A DNA stretch of 13,727 nucleotides from Clostridium sp. CAG:1219 (GCA_000433335.1 HF996745.1:29184-42910); one strand, 5' to 3'. Positions 1 through 7,176 are shown, counted from the stretch's first letter. Notes: generated by a model from the letters alone, not told the origin. A program made the numbers and translations.

Positions 1-41
1 AAAAATGTTTTAATAAATATTTATTATAAGGAGGAGCTTTT

Positions 42-530
42 ATGAAAGCAAAAAACGGTATTTCTTTAATCGTATTAGTTATCACTATCGTTGTAATTAT
101 CATTTTAGCCGCTGCTGTTATCCTTTCATTAGGAAACAACAACCCAATCAATTCAAGTAAAGTTGCAAAACTTACTCAATCTAAAGATAATATAGAATCT
201 GCAATATCTATATACGTATCTTCTCAATATGCTAAAACAGCAGGCGGAGATACAGATGTAGATTCTAAATCAATTGCTTTAGGAAGTTTTTGTAAAGCAT
301 CAAGTGGAGATGCAACACCTGTAGAAAATAAAGCACTAGCAAGTGCCCCAACTGAAGCAGTATCAACAGATATTTATACAATAACAGATTTCTCTGCACT
401 TGAAATTGACAATCCAGGTGATACTTGGTATTATGCACCAGCTACAGGAAAAGTTTATGTAGAATTTACATCTACTCCATCTTGGGCTACAGATGCTACT
501 AAAGCATTTACTATTGTTGCAAAACAATAA
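42..530 (+). CDS. Type IV major-pilin-like protein (prepilin)
   Basis: This is a 162-residue prepilin, probably the main structural subunit of the pilus because it is first in the locus and has the strongest ribosome site (AAGGAGGAG at 28-36). The leader is only six residues (MKAKNG). Cleavage is expected after Gly6, giving a mature protein that starts ISLIVLVITI and has a long hydrophobic helix at about residues 7-30. The usual Glu at mature position +5 is Val here, a variant I know from many clostridial pilin-like proteins. The rest (about 31-162) is a Ser/Thr/Ala-rich extracytoplasmic head with a single Cys (Cys84), so no internal disulfide is possible. The head is short and low in recognisable motifs. 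It could instead be a minor pseudopilin. The pilin-class assignment is firm; the 'major' role is inferred from position and the hairpin that follows. Confidence 0.85.
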   Translation: MKAKNGISLIVLVITIVVIIILAAAVILSLGNNNPINSSKVAKLTQSKDNIESAISIYVSSQYAKTAGGDTDVDSKSIALGSFCKASSGDATPVENKALASAPTEAVSTDIYTITDFSALEIDNPGDTWYYAPATGKVYVEFTSTPSWATDATKAFTIVAKQ

Positions 531-576
531 TTTTAAACAAAAGTAAAAAAATAAAAATGATAAACTAATGCGATTA

Positions 577-616
577 GGTAAAAGACATATGCAAAAAGAC
601 TGTATATGTCTTTACC
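577..616 (+). other. Long mRNA hairpin between the pilin gene and the assembly genes
   Basis: The arms GGTAAAAGACATATGCA (577-593) and TGTATATGTCTTTACC (601-616) pair over about 16 base pairs, with one bulged A and one G-U pair, around the loop AAAAGAC. No run of T follows the 3' arm, so it does not look like a standard rho-independent terminator. In pilus operons such a hairpin can protect the 3' end of the abundant pilin message or partly block read-through, so that pilin outnumbers assembly proteins. That role is inference; the pairing is seen directly. Confidence 0.75.
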
Positions 617-697
617 ACTATATATTTATATATGTATATATTAAAGAAGTTAGAACTTAAATTTTGTAATATGTATATATGGAAAGGGGAATTTTAA

Positions 698-1585
698 GTG
701 ATAATATGCCTTTATATTTTTATATTTTTATGCATATTTATGATTGGCGCTTTTTTTGGTAGCTTTTTTTCACTTGCAACTTACAGAATACCAAAAGGGG
801 AAGATATAACTCATACTAGGTCATATTGTCCAAATTGTAAGCATAAACTTAGCTTTTTTGATTTATTTCCTGTAATAAGTTACATTGTAAGAGGTGGAAA
901 GTGTAAATATTGTAAACAAAAAATTAGTCCAAGATATATTTTATTAGAATCTTTAAATGGAATTTTATTTGTTGGAATTTATTTTTTAGTATATAAAATA
1001 TCTTCTGATTTGTTAGTTTCACTTTTTGTTTCTATGATTATATATATAATTTATGCAGTAATTTTTGTTATAATTGGTTCAAAAATTATGGAAAATCTTA
1101 ACAAAGAAAAGGAAAATAGTATAGATTCAAAAAAAGGTGTTTATGTTGCTGAACTTGTAGTAGCATTTGTTGCATTTTTAATTATTATTTCTTCTAGTGT
1201 AGTAATTTCTAGAAATTATAATATAAAATTAAATACAATGAAAAAGGAGTCAGACATTTTAAAATTTACCGTTTCACTAGTTGAATTTTTAAAAAATGAA
1301 GACATTGCATATGCGCCAGCTGGAGATTATACTTTAAGGGAAGATGCTATTAAAAATTATTATTCTATGTTGGGTCTTGAGTACGATGAGAGTACAAATT
1401 TAAAAGTAAATATTAATGTAAAAAGTTACAAGGAAGATCAAAATGTAGAATATGATGTTTTAAAGATAGTTAAAATTACATCAAGCTATAAATTAGATTC
1501 TAAGAATAATTCTTATGATATTTCTAATGTTTATGAAAAGGAATATGATAAAACATCTGACAAGTTTAATGGGATTTTAAATTAA
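698..1585 (+). CDS. Chimeric protein: PilD N-terminal zinc domain fused to a pseudopilin
   Basis: This 295-residue protein has two unrelated halves. Residues 1 to about 128 match the N-terminal domain of type IV prepilin peptidases (PilD/GspO, the DiS_P_DiS part): a first membrane helix, GSFFSLATYRIP at 21-32, the zinc-type cysteine pairs Cys44/Cys47 and Cys69/Cys72, SPRY at 77-80 and two more membrane helices (about 85-100 and 105-128). The A24 protease half, with its two catalytic Asp residues, is absent. Residues 145-148 are instead KKG/V, followed by YVAEL with Glu at mature +5 (Glu152), a hydrophobic helix to about 170 and a 125-residue soluble head. That is a complete class III prepilin. 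The predicted topology puts the cleavage site on the cytoplasmic face, where a peptidase could cut it. The start is GTG with AAAGGGGA at 683-690; a start further in would remove TM1. The function may be a structural minor pilin, a methyltransferase-like remnant, or both. Confidence 0.75.
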   Translation: MIICLYIFIFLCIFMIGAFFGSFFSLATYRIPKGEDITHTRSYCPNCKHKLSFFDLFPVISYIVRGGKCKYCKQKISPRYILLESLNGILFVGIYFLVYKISSDLLVSLFVSMIIYIIYAVIFVIIGSKIMENLNKEKENSIDSKKGVYVAELVVAFVAFLIIISSSVVISRNYNIKLNTMKKESDILKFTVSLVEFLKNEDIAYAPAGDYTLREDAIKNYYSMLGLEYDESTNLKVNINVKSYKEDQNVEYDVLKIVKITSSYKLDSKNNSYDISNVYEKEYDKTSDKFNGILN

Positions 1586-1598
1586 GAGGGTAAAAAAT

Positions 1599-2021
1599 AT
1601 GAATAAAAAATCTGGACTTACAATGGTATCAATTGTCATATATGTAGTAATATTTTTCGCACTTGCAATGATAATTAGTGGAGTTACAATGGTAATGGAT
1701 TCCAATTCACTAAAAGATAAAGGAATAATTTTCTGTGAGGAACAATTAAATAAATTACAATATAACTTACTGGTTAGTAATGAAAATAGCAAAGGGGATA
1801 TTACTAAGATAGAAAATAAATTGGTTTTTGGAAATAATGATATGTATGAGTACGATTCTAGTACTAAAACTATATATAAAAATGGTGGAATATTAATCCA
1901 AAACGTTGAAGAATTTAGTATACAAAATGATGTAAATAACGAGAATTATTATAAAATTGTATGCGGTGTAAAAAAATATAACCAAGGAAAATATGGAACT
2001 ACTTATTTATATATAGAGTAG
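1599..2021 (+). CDS. PilW/ComGF-like minor pilin
   Basis: This 140-residue prepilin-like protein has leader MNKKSG, a predicted cut after Gly6, then LTMVSIVIYVVIF and a hydrophobic helix to about residue 30. The pattern 'G-x-T-hydrophobic-V-x-I-x-I-Y-hydrophobic-IF' resembles the PilW/GspJ group of minor pilins (family knowledge: GFTLIELLIYIAIF). Position +5 is Ser (Ser11) rather than Glu. The head (31-140) has two Cys (about 46 and 122) and ends in short alternating stretches (KIVCGVKKY, TTYLYIE) that look like beta strands. The gene starts 13 bases after the chimeric gene, behind GAGGG (1586-1590), so the two are probably translated from one message. The likely job is priming or tipping the pilus together with the neighbouring minor pilins. 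Confidence 0.72.
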   Translation: MNKKSGLTMVSIVIYVVIFFALAMIISGVTMVMDSNSLKDKGIIFCEEQLNKLQYNLLVSNENSKGDITKIENKLVFGNNDMYEYDSSTKTIYKNGGILIQNVEEFSIQNDVNNENYYKIVCGVKKYNQGKYGTTYLYIE

Positions 2022-2033
2022 ATAGGTGATAAT

Positions 2034-2279
2034 ATGAAAAATAAAAAGTTTATCAAAGGTTCTGGGATAGTAGCTGTTATATTTGCAAGTGTAGTAACCT
2101 CAGTGTATATGGTTTCAACTTTTGCAGATTATGAACATTACAGAGTAATGTATAATAAATATGCAGATTATATCAAAGAAGTTTATGCTAAAAATGTTGA
2201 AAATGTGGATTCTCACTATAAAGAATTAGAGAAAAAAGTACAAAATGATGAGAATTTTATATTAGAAAATACTATATAA
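2034..2279 (+). CDS. Small PilX-like pilus accessory protein, 81 residues
   Basis: This is a single-helix membrane protein. Basic residues and KGSG (8-11) precede IVAVIFASVVTSVYMVS (12-28), followed by a charged tail (about 31-81) rich in Tyr, Lys and Glu that looks largely helical. The Gly before the hydrophobic stretch and the position in a minor-pilin run suggest a degenerate class III signal like that of PilX-type proteins, in which the leader motif is weak. Position +5 would be Ile. There is no globular pilin head, so it might act as a membrane adaptor for the platform rather than enter the fibre. AGGTGAT lies at 2024-2030, 3 bases before the ATG, and the gene sits 12 bases after the previous one. 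Family membership is tentative; operon membership is secure. Confidence 0.6.
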   Translation: MKNKKFIKGSGIVAVIFASVVTSVYMVSTFADYEHYRVMYNKYADYIKEVYAKNVENVDSHYKELEKKVQNDENFILENTI

Positions 2280-2315
2280 TTATTAATATTTGTTTTTTTG
2301 TAAAGGAGAAAAGAA

Positions 2316-3953
2316 ATGTTTGAAAATGTAAAGATAAAGAAAAATCCAATAGGAGTTGAATTTATAAAAAGGGGACTTTTAACAGAAGTACAAGTTGATA
2401 GAGTATTACAATATCAAAAAGAGCACAAAGAATTAAAATTCGGTGAAATTGTTGATATTCTTGATATGTGTGATAAAGACGCACTTCTTGACGCTTTGTC
2501 TGATAAGGTACAAGTAAATCCTGTTATGCTTGAGCACAATCTTAAAATTAATCCAGTAAAATATTTGCCAAGAGATGTAATTATAAACTACAAGGTTATG
2601 CCATTTGATATAGATGGAAATACCCTAAAAGTTGCTTTTGCTGATCCACAAAATGCTCCAAAGGTAAAGGAAGTAGAACTTTTACTTATGAATGCAGGAT
2701 ACTCTATGGAAATATATATTACTCTTTATACTAGCATAATGAAACAAATAGAGGGAATAAGAACAGTTGAAACAACTTATGTAGATAAAGATGAAAAAGA
2801 TACAACAAAATTAATAGATAATATAATTATGACAGGTATAGAAAAAAGAGCCAGTGATATTCATATCGAACCAATGGAAGAAAAAATACGTGTAAGATAT
2901 AGAATAGATGGGGAACTTATTACAATTACTGAACTTCCTAAAGATAGACAGTCTAATATAATTGGTAGATTAAAATCTATTTCTAATATGTACCAAGAAA
3001 TAACTTATGACCAAGATGGTAGTATCAATACATATGATAATTATAGTATTCGTGTATCTAGCCAGAAAACAGTAAATGGTGAGAAATTCGTTCTAAGACT
3101 TTTAAAGAAAAACTCAAAAGCAAGAGATTTATTTGAACTTGGTTTTCCAAATAATAAAGAACTTGTAGATAAGGCATTTAATAGAAGAAATAGTATTATA
3201 GTTGTATGTGCACCCACTGGTGAGGGTAAAACTACAACTTTGTATAGTGCTATAGACTATCTTGATAAGCCAACTATAAATATAATATCAATTGAAAATC
3301 CAGTTGAACGTAGAATGCCTGGAATAAACCAAGTAGAAATTGGACCAAATATAACATTTGCATCATCTCTTAGAACTGTTTTAAGACAAGACCCAGATAT
3401 TATACTTGTAGGTGAGATAAGAGATGAAGAAACAGCTAAAACTGCAATAGAAGCAGGTCAAACAGGTCACTTAGTTCTTACAACTATACATACAATTGAC
3501 GCTGTCGAAGCGATTACAAGACTTAGAAAATTTGGACTTTCAGATTATGACGTATCAGCTTCTCTGGTAACTGCAATATCTCAAAGACTTGTAAGAAGGT
3601 TATGTGATCATTGCAAAAAAGAACATAAATTAACAGAGGAAGAATTAAAATACATTGAAAAGGTTGAAAAAATAACAGGAGAAAAATTTGATGTCGAAAA
3701 ATCTACAGTATATGAACCAGTAGGATGTAAATATTGTGATGATATAGGATATTATGAACGTGTTGCATTATTTGAAATTTTATGTATTGATGATTATCTA
3801 AAAGATATGATATCTGAAGGTGAATCAACAATAACTATAAAAAAATATGCTATGGAAAATACGGAATATAGACCACTTGTAGTGGATGGGGTACGTAAAG
3901 TACTTAGTGGAATTACAACAATAGATGAACTAAAAAGAAAAATTAGCTTATAA
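2316..3953 (+). CDS. pilB: Type IV pilus extension ATPase PilB
   Basis: This is a hexameric cytoplasmic motor that hydrolyses ATP to drive pilin polymerisation through the PilC platform. The 545 residues show the usual order. A GspE_N/MshEN-type N domain lies at about 13-145 (GVEFIKRGLLTEVQVDRVL). Next is the linker domain with ASDIHIEP (179-186), then Walker A APTGEGKTT (299-307), the Asp box ISIENPVE (324-331), Walker B DPDIILVGEIRDEE (359-372) and the His box TTIHT (389-393). Last is the four-cysteine zinc motif of extension ATPases, Cys430/Cys433 and Cys471/Cys474, which separates it from PilT. Length is near the family norm of about 550-570. Two departures are visible: Glu303 replaces the common Ser in GPTGSGKT, and the segment normally reading RRLPQDGR is YDQDGSI (231-237). 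AAAGGAGAAAAG precedes the ATG. Confidence 0.95.
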   Translation: MFENVKIKKNPIGVEFIKRGLLTEVQVDRVLQYQKEHKELKFGEIVDILDMCDKDALLDALSDKVQVNPVMLEHNLKINPVKYLPRDVIINYKVMPFDIDGNTLKVAFADPQNAPKVKEVELLLMNAGYSMEIYITLYTSIMKQIEGIRTVETTYVDKDEKDTTKLIDNIIMTGIEKRASDIHIEPMEEKIRVRYRIDGELITITELPKDRQSNIIGRLKSISNMYQEITYDQDGSINTYDNYSIRVSSQKTVNGEKFVLRLLKKNSKARDLFELGFPNNKELVDKAFNRRNSIIVVCAPTGEGKTTTLYSAIDYLDKPTINIISIENPVERRMPGINQVEIGPNITFASSLRTVLRQDPDIILVGEIRDEETAKTAIEAGQTGHLVLTTIHTIDAVEAITRLRKFGLSDYDVSASLVTAISQRLVRRLCDHCKKEHKLTEEELKYIEKVEKITGEKFDVEKSTVYEPVGCKYCDDIGYYERVALFEILCIDDYLKDMISEGESTITIKKYAMENTEYRPLVVDGVRKVLSGITTIDELKRKISL

Positions 3954-4014
3954 AGTTTATTAAAATACAAAAGGGAAAACAGCTTTTTTAAATATCAAGG
4001 CTGGTGGAGAATAT

Positions 4015-5115
4015 ATGGAAATTTTATATATGATATTACAAAGGGCTATTAACTTACAAGCAACAGATATTCATCTTGCAAATGATATGTTACCAGTTTA
4101 TAGAGTAAACAAAAAACTTTATTTTGATGAAAGTAAGTTACCCCTTAGTGAAATGTTATTAAATCAAATATTAGACGCATTTTTTAAAATTGTTCCAGGG
4201 CTTGAAAATGAATTCAAGGAGAAGAAACAGGCAGACTTCGCATATACTTATATGTCAACAAGATTCAGAATTAATGTTTCTTTAAGTAAAGGAGTCCCCG
4301 CTTTTTCTCTTAGAGTTATTCCAAATGGTTCTATAGATATAGATAAACTTGGAATAAGAGAAATGGTAGAAGAAATGAAGAAAATCAATTCAGGACTTAT
4401 ACTTATAACGGGTAAGGTTAATACGGGTAAATCAACTACCATGAATGCATTTATTCAAGAAGTAAATAAAGAACAAAATAAAAAAATAGTAACGCTAGAA
4501 GATCCAATAGAATACGAACATAAATCTGATAAATCTATTATAGTTCAAAAAGAGATAGGAAAAGAATTAGATGTTCTTACATTTTATGATGGTCTTGTAA
4601 ACTTGCTAAGGGAAGATGCTGATATATCAGTAATAGGAGAAATTAGAGATAGGAAAACGATGGATGTAGCAATGGAACTTGCTGAACTAGGCGGAATAGT
4701 TGTAGGTACACTTCATACTCGTTCTTGTGGTGAAACTGTCGAGAGAATTTTAAGCATGCATGATCCATCTGAACAAAGTGCTATTAAAAACTCCCTATCT
4801 TCAGTATTAAAACTTGTAGTATCACAAAAACTAGTGCTTGGAACTGATGGAAATATGGTTCTAGTTCCTGAAATAATGGTGGTAAATAATGTTATTGCAG
4901 CACATATGAGGCAAGAATCATTTTCTATTGCTGAAATAGAAGATGCCATACATTCTCAAAGAGACTCAGGTTGTGTTAGTTATGAGTATTCTTTTGCAAA
5001 GTTGTACTTGCAAGGAAAAGTTGATATTCAAACAATAAGAGATAATCTGTCAGCTGAAAAGCTTGGAACAGTTAAAGGTATAATAGCAACGCAGGGTGGA
5101 CAAATTATGATGTAG
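4015..5115 (+). CDS. pilT: Type IV pilus retraction ATPase PilT
   Basis: This 366-residue cytoplasmic ATPase would depolymerise the pilus and give twitching-type force or DNA/surface retraction. It has ATDIHLA near the start (16-22), the arginines of the N-domain/C-domain interface (RFRIN, 83-87; SLRVIP, 98-103), Walker A GKVNTGKS (133-140), Asp box LEDPIEYEH (161-169), Walker B REDADISVIGEIRD (199-212) and His box GTLHTRS (231-237). The four-cysteine zinc motif of PilB is missing, as expected for PilT. The usual AIRNLIRE stretch near the C-terminus, needed for retraction in studied PilT proteins, is represented only by the poorly matching NNVIAAHMRQ (291-300). Walker A has GKVN where GPTG is normal. 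A divergent PilT or PilT-like second motor is therefore possible. GGTGGAG (4003-4009) is the ribosome site. Confidence 0.88.
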   Translation: MEILYMILQRAINLQATDIHLANDMLPVYRVNKKLYFDESKLPLSEMLLNQILDAFFKIVPGLENEFKEKKQADFAYTYMSTRFRINVSLSKGVPAFSLRVIPNGSIDIDKLGIREMVEEMKKINSGLILITGKVNTGKSTTMNAFIQEVNKEQNKKIVTLEDPIEYEHKSDKSIIVQKEIGKELDVLTFYDGLVNLLREDADISVIGEIRDRKTMDVAMELAELGGIVVGTLHTRSCGETVERILSMHDPSEQSAIKNSLSSVLKLVVSQKLVLGTDGNMVLVPEIMVVNNVIAAHMRQESFSIAEIEDAIHSQRDSGCVSYEYSFAKLYLQGKVDIQTIRDNLSAEKLGTVKGIIATQGGQIMM

Positions 5116-5140
5116 TTAAGAACAAACGGAGGTGTAATAA

Positions 5141-5980
5141 GTGCCAAACTACAAGTATAGAGTAATTTTTGAAGACGGTAAGATTGGAAGAGGTAAAATA
5201 GTTGCTCAAAGTAGAGCTCAAGCAATTGATATGTTAAAGAAAAATAACATACAACCAATCATGGTTCAGAAAATGCACGAAACTAAACAAAAGAAATTTA
5301 AAAGACTTGATTATGCCAAAATAGCTAAAACTATGTCAAAAAAACCAGTTCATAAGAAAAAAGATACTGGTTATATGAATATAGATGCAAGTAGTCTTGG
5401 AAAGATAGATTTTAGTTTTTTGTTTAGAATAAAAACTAAAGATATAATAACATTCTCAAATAACTTTTATATATTAAAAAAAGCAAAATTTACTAATGCT
5501 CAAGCATTGCAGTCTATATATGATGGACTTGAAAGTAAAGCTCTAAAAGATATAGTAGAAGAAATCCTAATAGGTGTTGAAGCTGGTGAGAAAATATATT
5601 CTGTAATGTCTAATTACCCTCAAGCATTTCCACCAATGTATGTTAACTTTGTACGTGTTGGTGAAGAATCGGGTACTTTAGATACAGCACTTTTATATGC
5701 AAGAGATTATCTAGAGTCTTCTACACAATTAAAGAAAAAAGTAAGAGGGGCAATTATACCCAGAGTATTGCAATTCTTAGGAATTATGATCGCTATGTTT
5801 GCTGCACTTATAATTGGTGTGCCATTACTTGAAGATGTATATAAAATGTTTGATTCAGATCAAGAAATACCTGTGGCTACAATGATTGGTTTAAGTGTTG
5901 CAAAATGGTGTGCTGCAAACTGGTACATAATAGTCCGGAGTAATAGTAATAATAGCTGTTTTATTTTATATGTATTATAA
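5141..5980 (+). pseudogene. pilC: PilC platform protein, N-terminal part (frameshifted)
   Basis: PilC is the inner-membrane platform on which PilB and PilT act. This frame encodes the small N-terminal region YKYRVIFEDGKIGRGKI (4-20), a basic linker, the first T2SF domain (about 101-192, with VRVGEESGTL at 171-180) and a membrane segment at about 205-230. After codon 265 (GTC, 5933-5935) the frame departs from the family: it reads RSNSNNSCFILYVL and stops at 5980. The +1 frame from GGA at 5937 continues as GVIVIIAVLFYMYYNTPKG, a proper second membrane segment. One extra base, most simply one C of the CC at 5935-5936, explains the break. Restored, the protein would be 444 residues, close to family size. 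The GTG start at 5141 follows GGAGGTG (5128-5134). It may be a real mutation or a sequencing or assembly error. Confidence 0.9.
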
Positions 5981-6476
5981 TACTCCAAAAGGAAGATATA
6001 CAGTTGATAAACTTATGCTGACCATGCCAGTAGTTGGAAATTTGTGTACAAACATAACAGTAAGTAAATTTTTCCAGGCAATGCTTCTTAATATAAGAAA
6101 TGGTATGAGAATACAAGAAAGTTTGGAAGTATCCAAAAATGTAACAACTAACTATTATTTCTTATCTGCAGTTGAAGCTGGTAAAGTAAATAGCCTTTCA
6201 GGTGGAAATTGGATAGAGCCATTTGAAGAGAAAGGATTGTTTAAACCAATGGTTTCTGAAATGGTTTCAATAGGTATGAAAACGGACCTTGCAGAAATGA
6301 TGGAAAAAGTAAACGAGTATTTAAAAATGGAAATAGACGAATCCCTTGAAAGATTCGTAAAAGTATTACCAGAGGTAACTTATATATTTGTTGGTCTTGC
6401 GATTATAGCACTTGTTATTACAGTAATGGTTCCATTAACTAACGTATATATGGGTGGATTTATTAATATAGAATAA
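5970..6476 (+). pseudogene. pilC: PilC platform protein, C-terminal part (frameshifted)
   Basis: This is the second half of PilC in the +1 frame. Its true reading begins at about 5937 in continuity with the upstream fragment; the ATG at 5970 has no ribosome site before it (the preceding bases are only T and A rich), so it is not a convincing separate gene. It holds the second T2SF domain (KFFQAMLLNIRNGMRIQESL and SEMVSIGMKT) and ends with the third membrane helix, YIFVGLAIIALVITVMVPL, typical of the PilC C-terminus. A start at 5970 overlapping the 5980 stop could in principle allow coupled translation of a split protein, but it would lack part of the middle membrane helix. Confidence 0.88.
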
Positions 6477-6481
6477 AGTTG

Positions 6482-6511
6482 AAATACGACACATTTTGTG
6501 CCGTATTTTTT
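6482..6511 (+). terminator. Rho-independent terminator ending the pilus locus
   Basis: AAATACGACACA (6482-6493) pairs with TGTGCCGTATTT (6497-6508) around a three-base loop, with one A-C mismatch, and is followed by a T run to 6511. It lies 5 bases after the pilC stop, so the pilus operon ends here. Confidence 0.85.
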
Positions 6512-6551
6512 GACTACTTTTGTCGAAATTTATCTAAAAAGAAATAATTTG

Positions 6552-6580
6552 TTGAATTTTAGTGAAATAATAATTATAAT
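6552..6580 (+). promoter_or_regulatory. Housekeeping-type promoter for the secreted protein gene
   Basis: TTGAAT (6552-6557) and a perfect TATAAT (6575-6580) are separated by 17 bases, a good match to the vegetative sigma-factor consensus. Transcription would start near 6587 and give a leader of about 137 bases before the gene at 6724. In that leader I see one small hairpin (TTTTACT/AGTAAAA, about 6605-6622) and no recognisable riboswitch. Confidence 0.7.
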
Positions 6581-6723
6581 GGTGATGTTCAATAGAATGT
6601 TATATTTTACTGAATAGTAAAAAATGGAAGGAAAAAGCATAACTATGTTTAAGGTACGGTCTCCTACTAAAAAAGATAATAAGTTTAAAGAAACAATTAT
6701 TTTCACAGGGAGGAATAATCATT

Positions 6724-7161
6724 ATGAGATCAAAGGCAAAAAAAACAGGAATTAAGGTAGTAATATCTTTAATTCTTATGATGACATTTGTAGTTACTGG
6801 TGCATTCTCATTGGTAGCATCTGCTGTTGTGGGATTTGGTAATTCAGGAGATGTCATCACCGGCGGAGTGTTTACAACCCAGACATTTAGCGTAACTTCT
6901 GACAATATACTTACTGTTTCGGCAATGGCACAGGTTAAAGCCGGATCACCTTCGGGTGTTAAATTACAGCTTCAAAAAAATGGAATTTTTGGTTGGACAA
7001 CAATAGATACCAAGACAATCGGATTTAGTAGCAATACAATTCCTGTATGGGTAGATAAGGTTATCAGCAAAAATTCTTCATACCGGATTTTGTGCACATG
7101 TGAGGGAGCTGGAGCAAATGTTGCTACGGTATCTATAGGTGTAGTCTCAAGGTATCCATAA
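6724..7161 (+). CDS. Small secreted protein of unknown function
   Basis: This 145-residue protein has a clear Sec signal peptide: a basic start (MRSKAKKTGIK), a hydrophobic core at about 12-30 and VASA before a likely cut after Ala34. The mature part is about 111 residues, rich in Thr, Ser, Val and Gly, with alternating polar/hydrophobic stretches that suggest a beta-sandwich (TTQTFSVTSDNILTVSAMAQ, VKLQLQKNG, ATVSIGVVSRYP). Two Cys sit close together as CTC (124, 126). I do not recognise the family. The ribosome site GGGAGG is at 6708-6713. Its composition stands out: 27/60 G+C in 6841-6900 and 28/60 in 6901-6960, against 12/60 in 7501-7560 of the next gene. That suggests recent acquisition. 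It is transcribed alone, between its own promoter and terminator. A cell-surface, toxin-like or bacteriocin-like role is only a guess. Confidence 0.8.
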   Translation: MRSKAKKTGIKVVISLILMMTFVVTGAFSLVASAVVGFGNSGDVITGGVFTTQTFSVTSDNILTVSAMAQVKAGSPSGVKLQLQKNGIFGWTTIDTKTIGFSSNTIPVWVDKVISKNSSYRILCTCEGAGANVATVSIGVVSRYP

Positions 7162-7176
7162 TGAAGTTTTAAACTT

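Noticed and set aside
577..616. Reading the hairpin after the pilin gene as an ordinary rho-independent terminator
   Set aside because: No T run follows the 3' arm and the downstream genes have no clear promoter of their own, so a full stop here is unlikely.
5925..5980. Programmed +1 frameshifting in pilC
   Set aside because: No slippery codon, no stop codon at the shift point and no upstream Shine-Dalgarno-like stimulator as in prfB are visible; PilC is not known to need it. A mutation or sequence error is simpler.
6581..6723. Cyclic-di-GMP riboswitch before the secreted protein gene, suspected because such riboswitches control clostridial pili
   Set aside because: The leader shows only one short hairpin and none of the conserved GEMM-type core. 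The pilus locus itself has only 41 bases of upstream sequence in the window, too little to judge.
6645..6755. A 36-codon open frame with ATG at 6645 in the leader of the secreted protein gene, overlapping its start
   Set aside because: The purine-rich GGAAGG before it is 13 bases from the ATG, too far for a good ribosome site. The peptide is basic with no motif, and it overlaps the real gene out of frame. A leader peptide cannot be excluded but is not supported.
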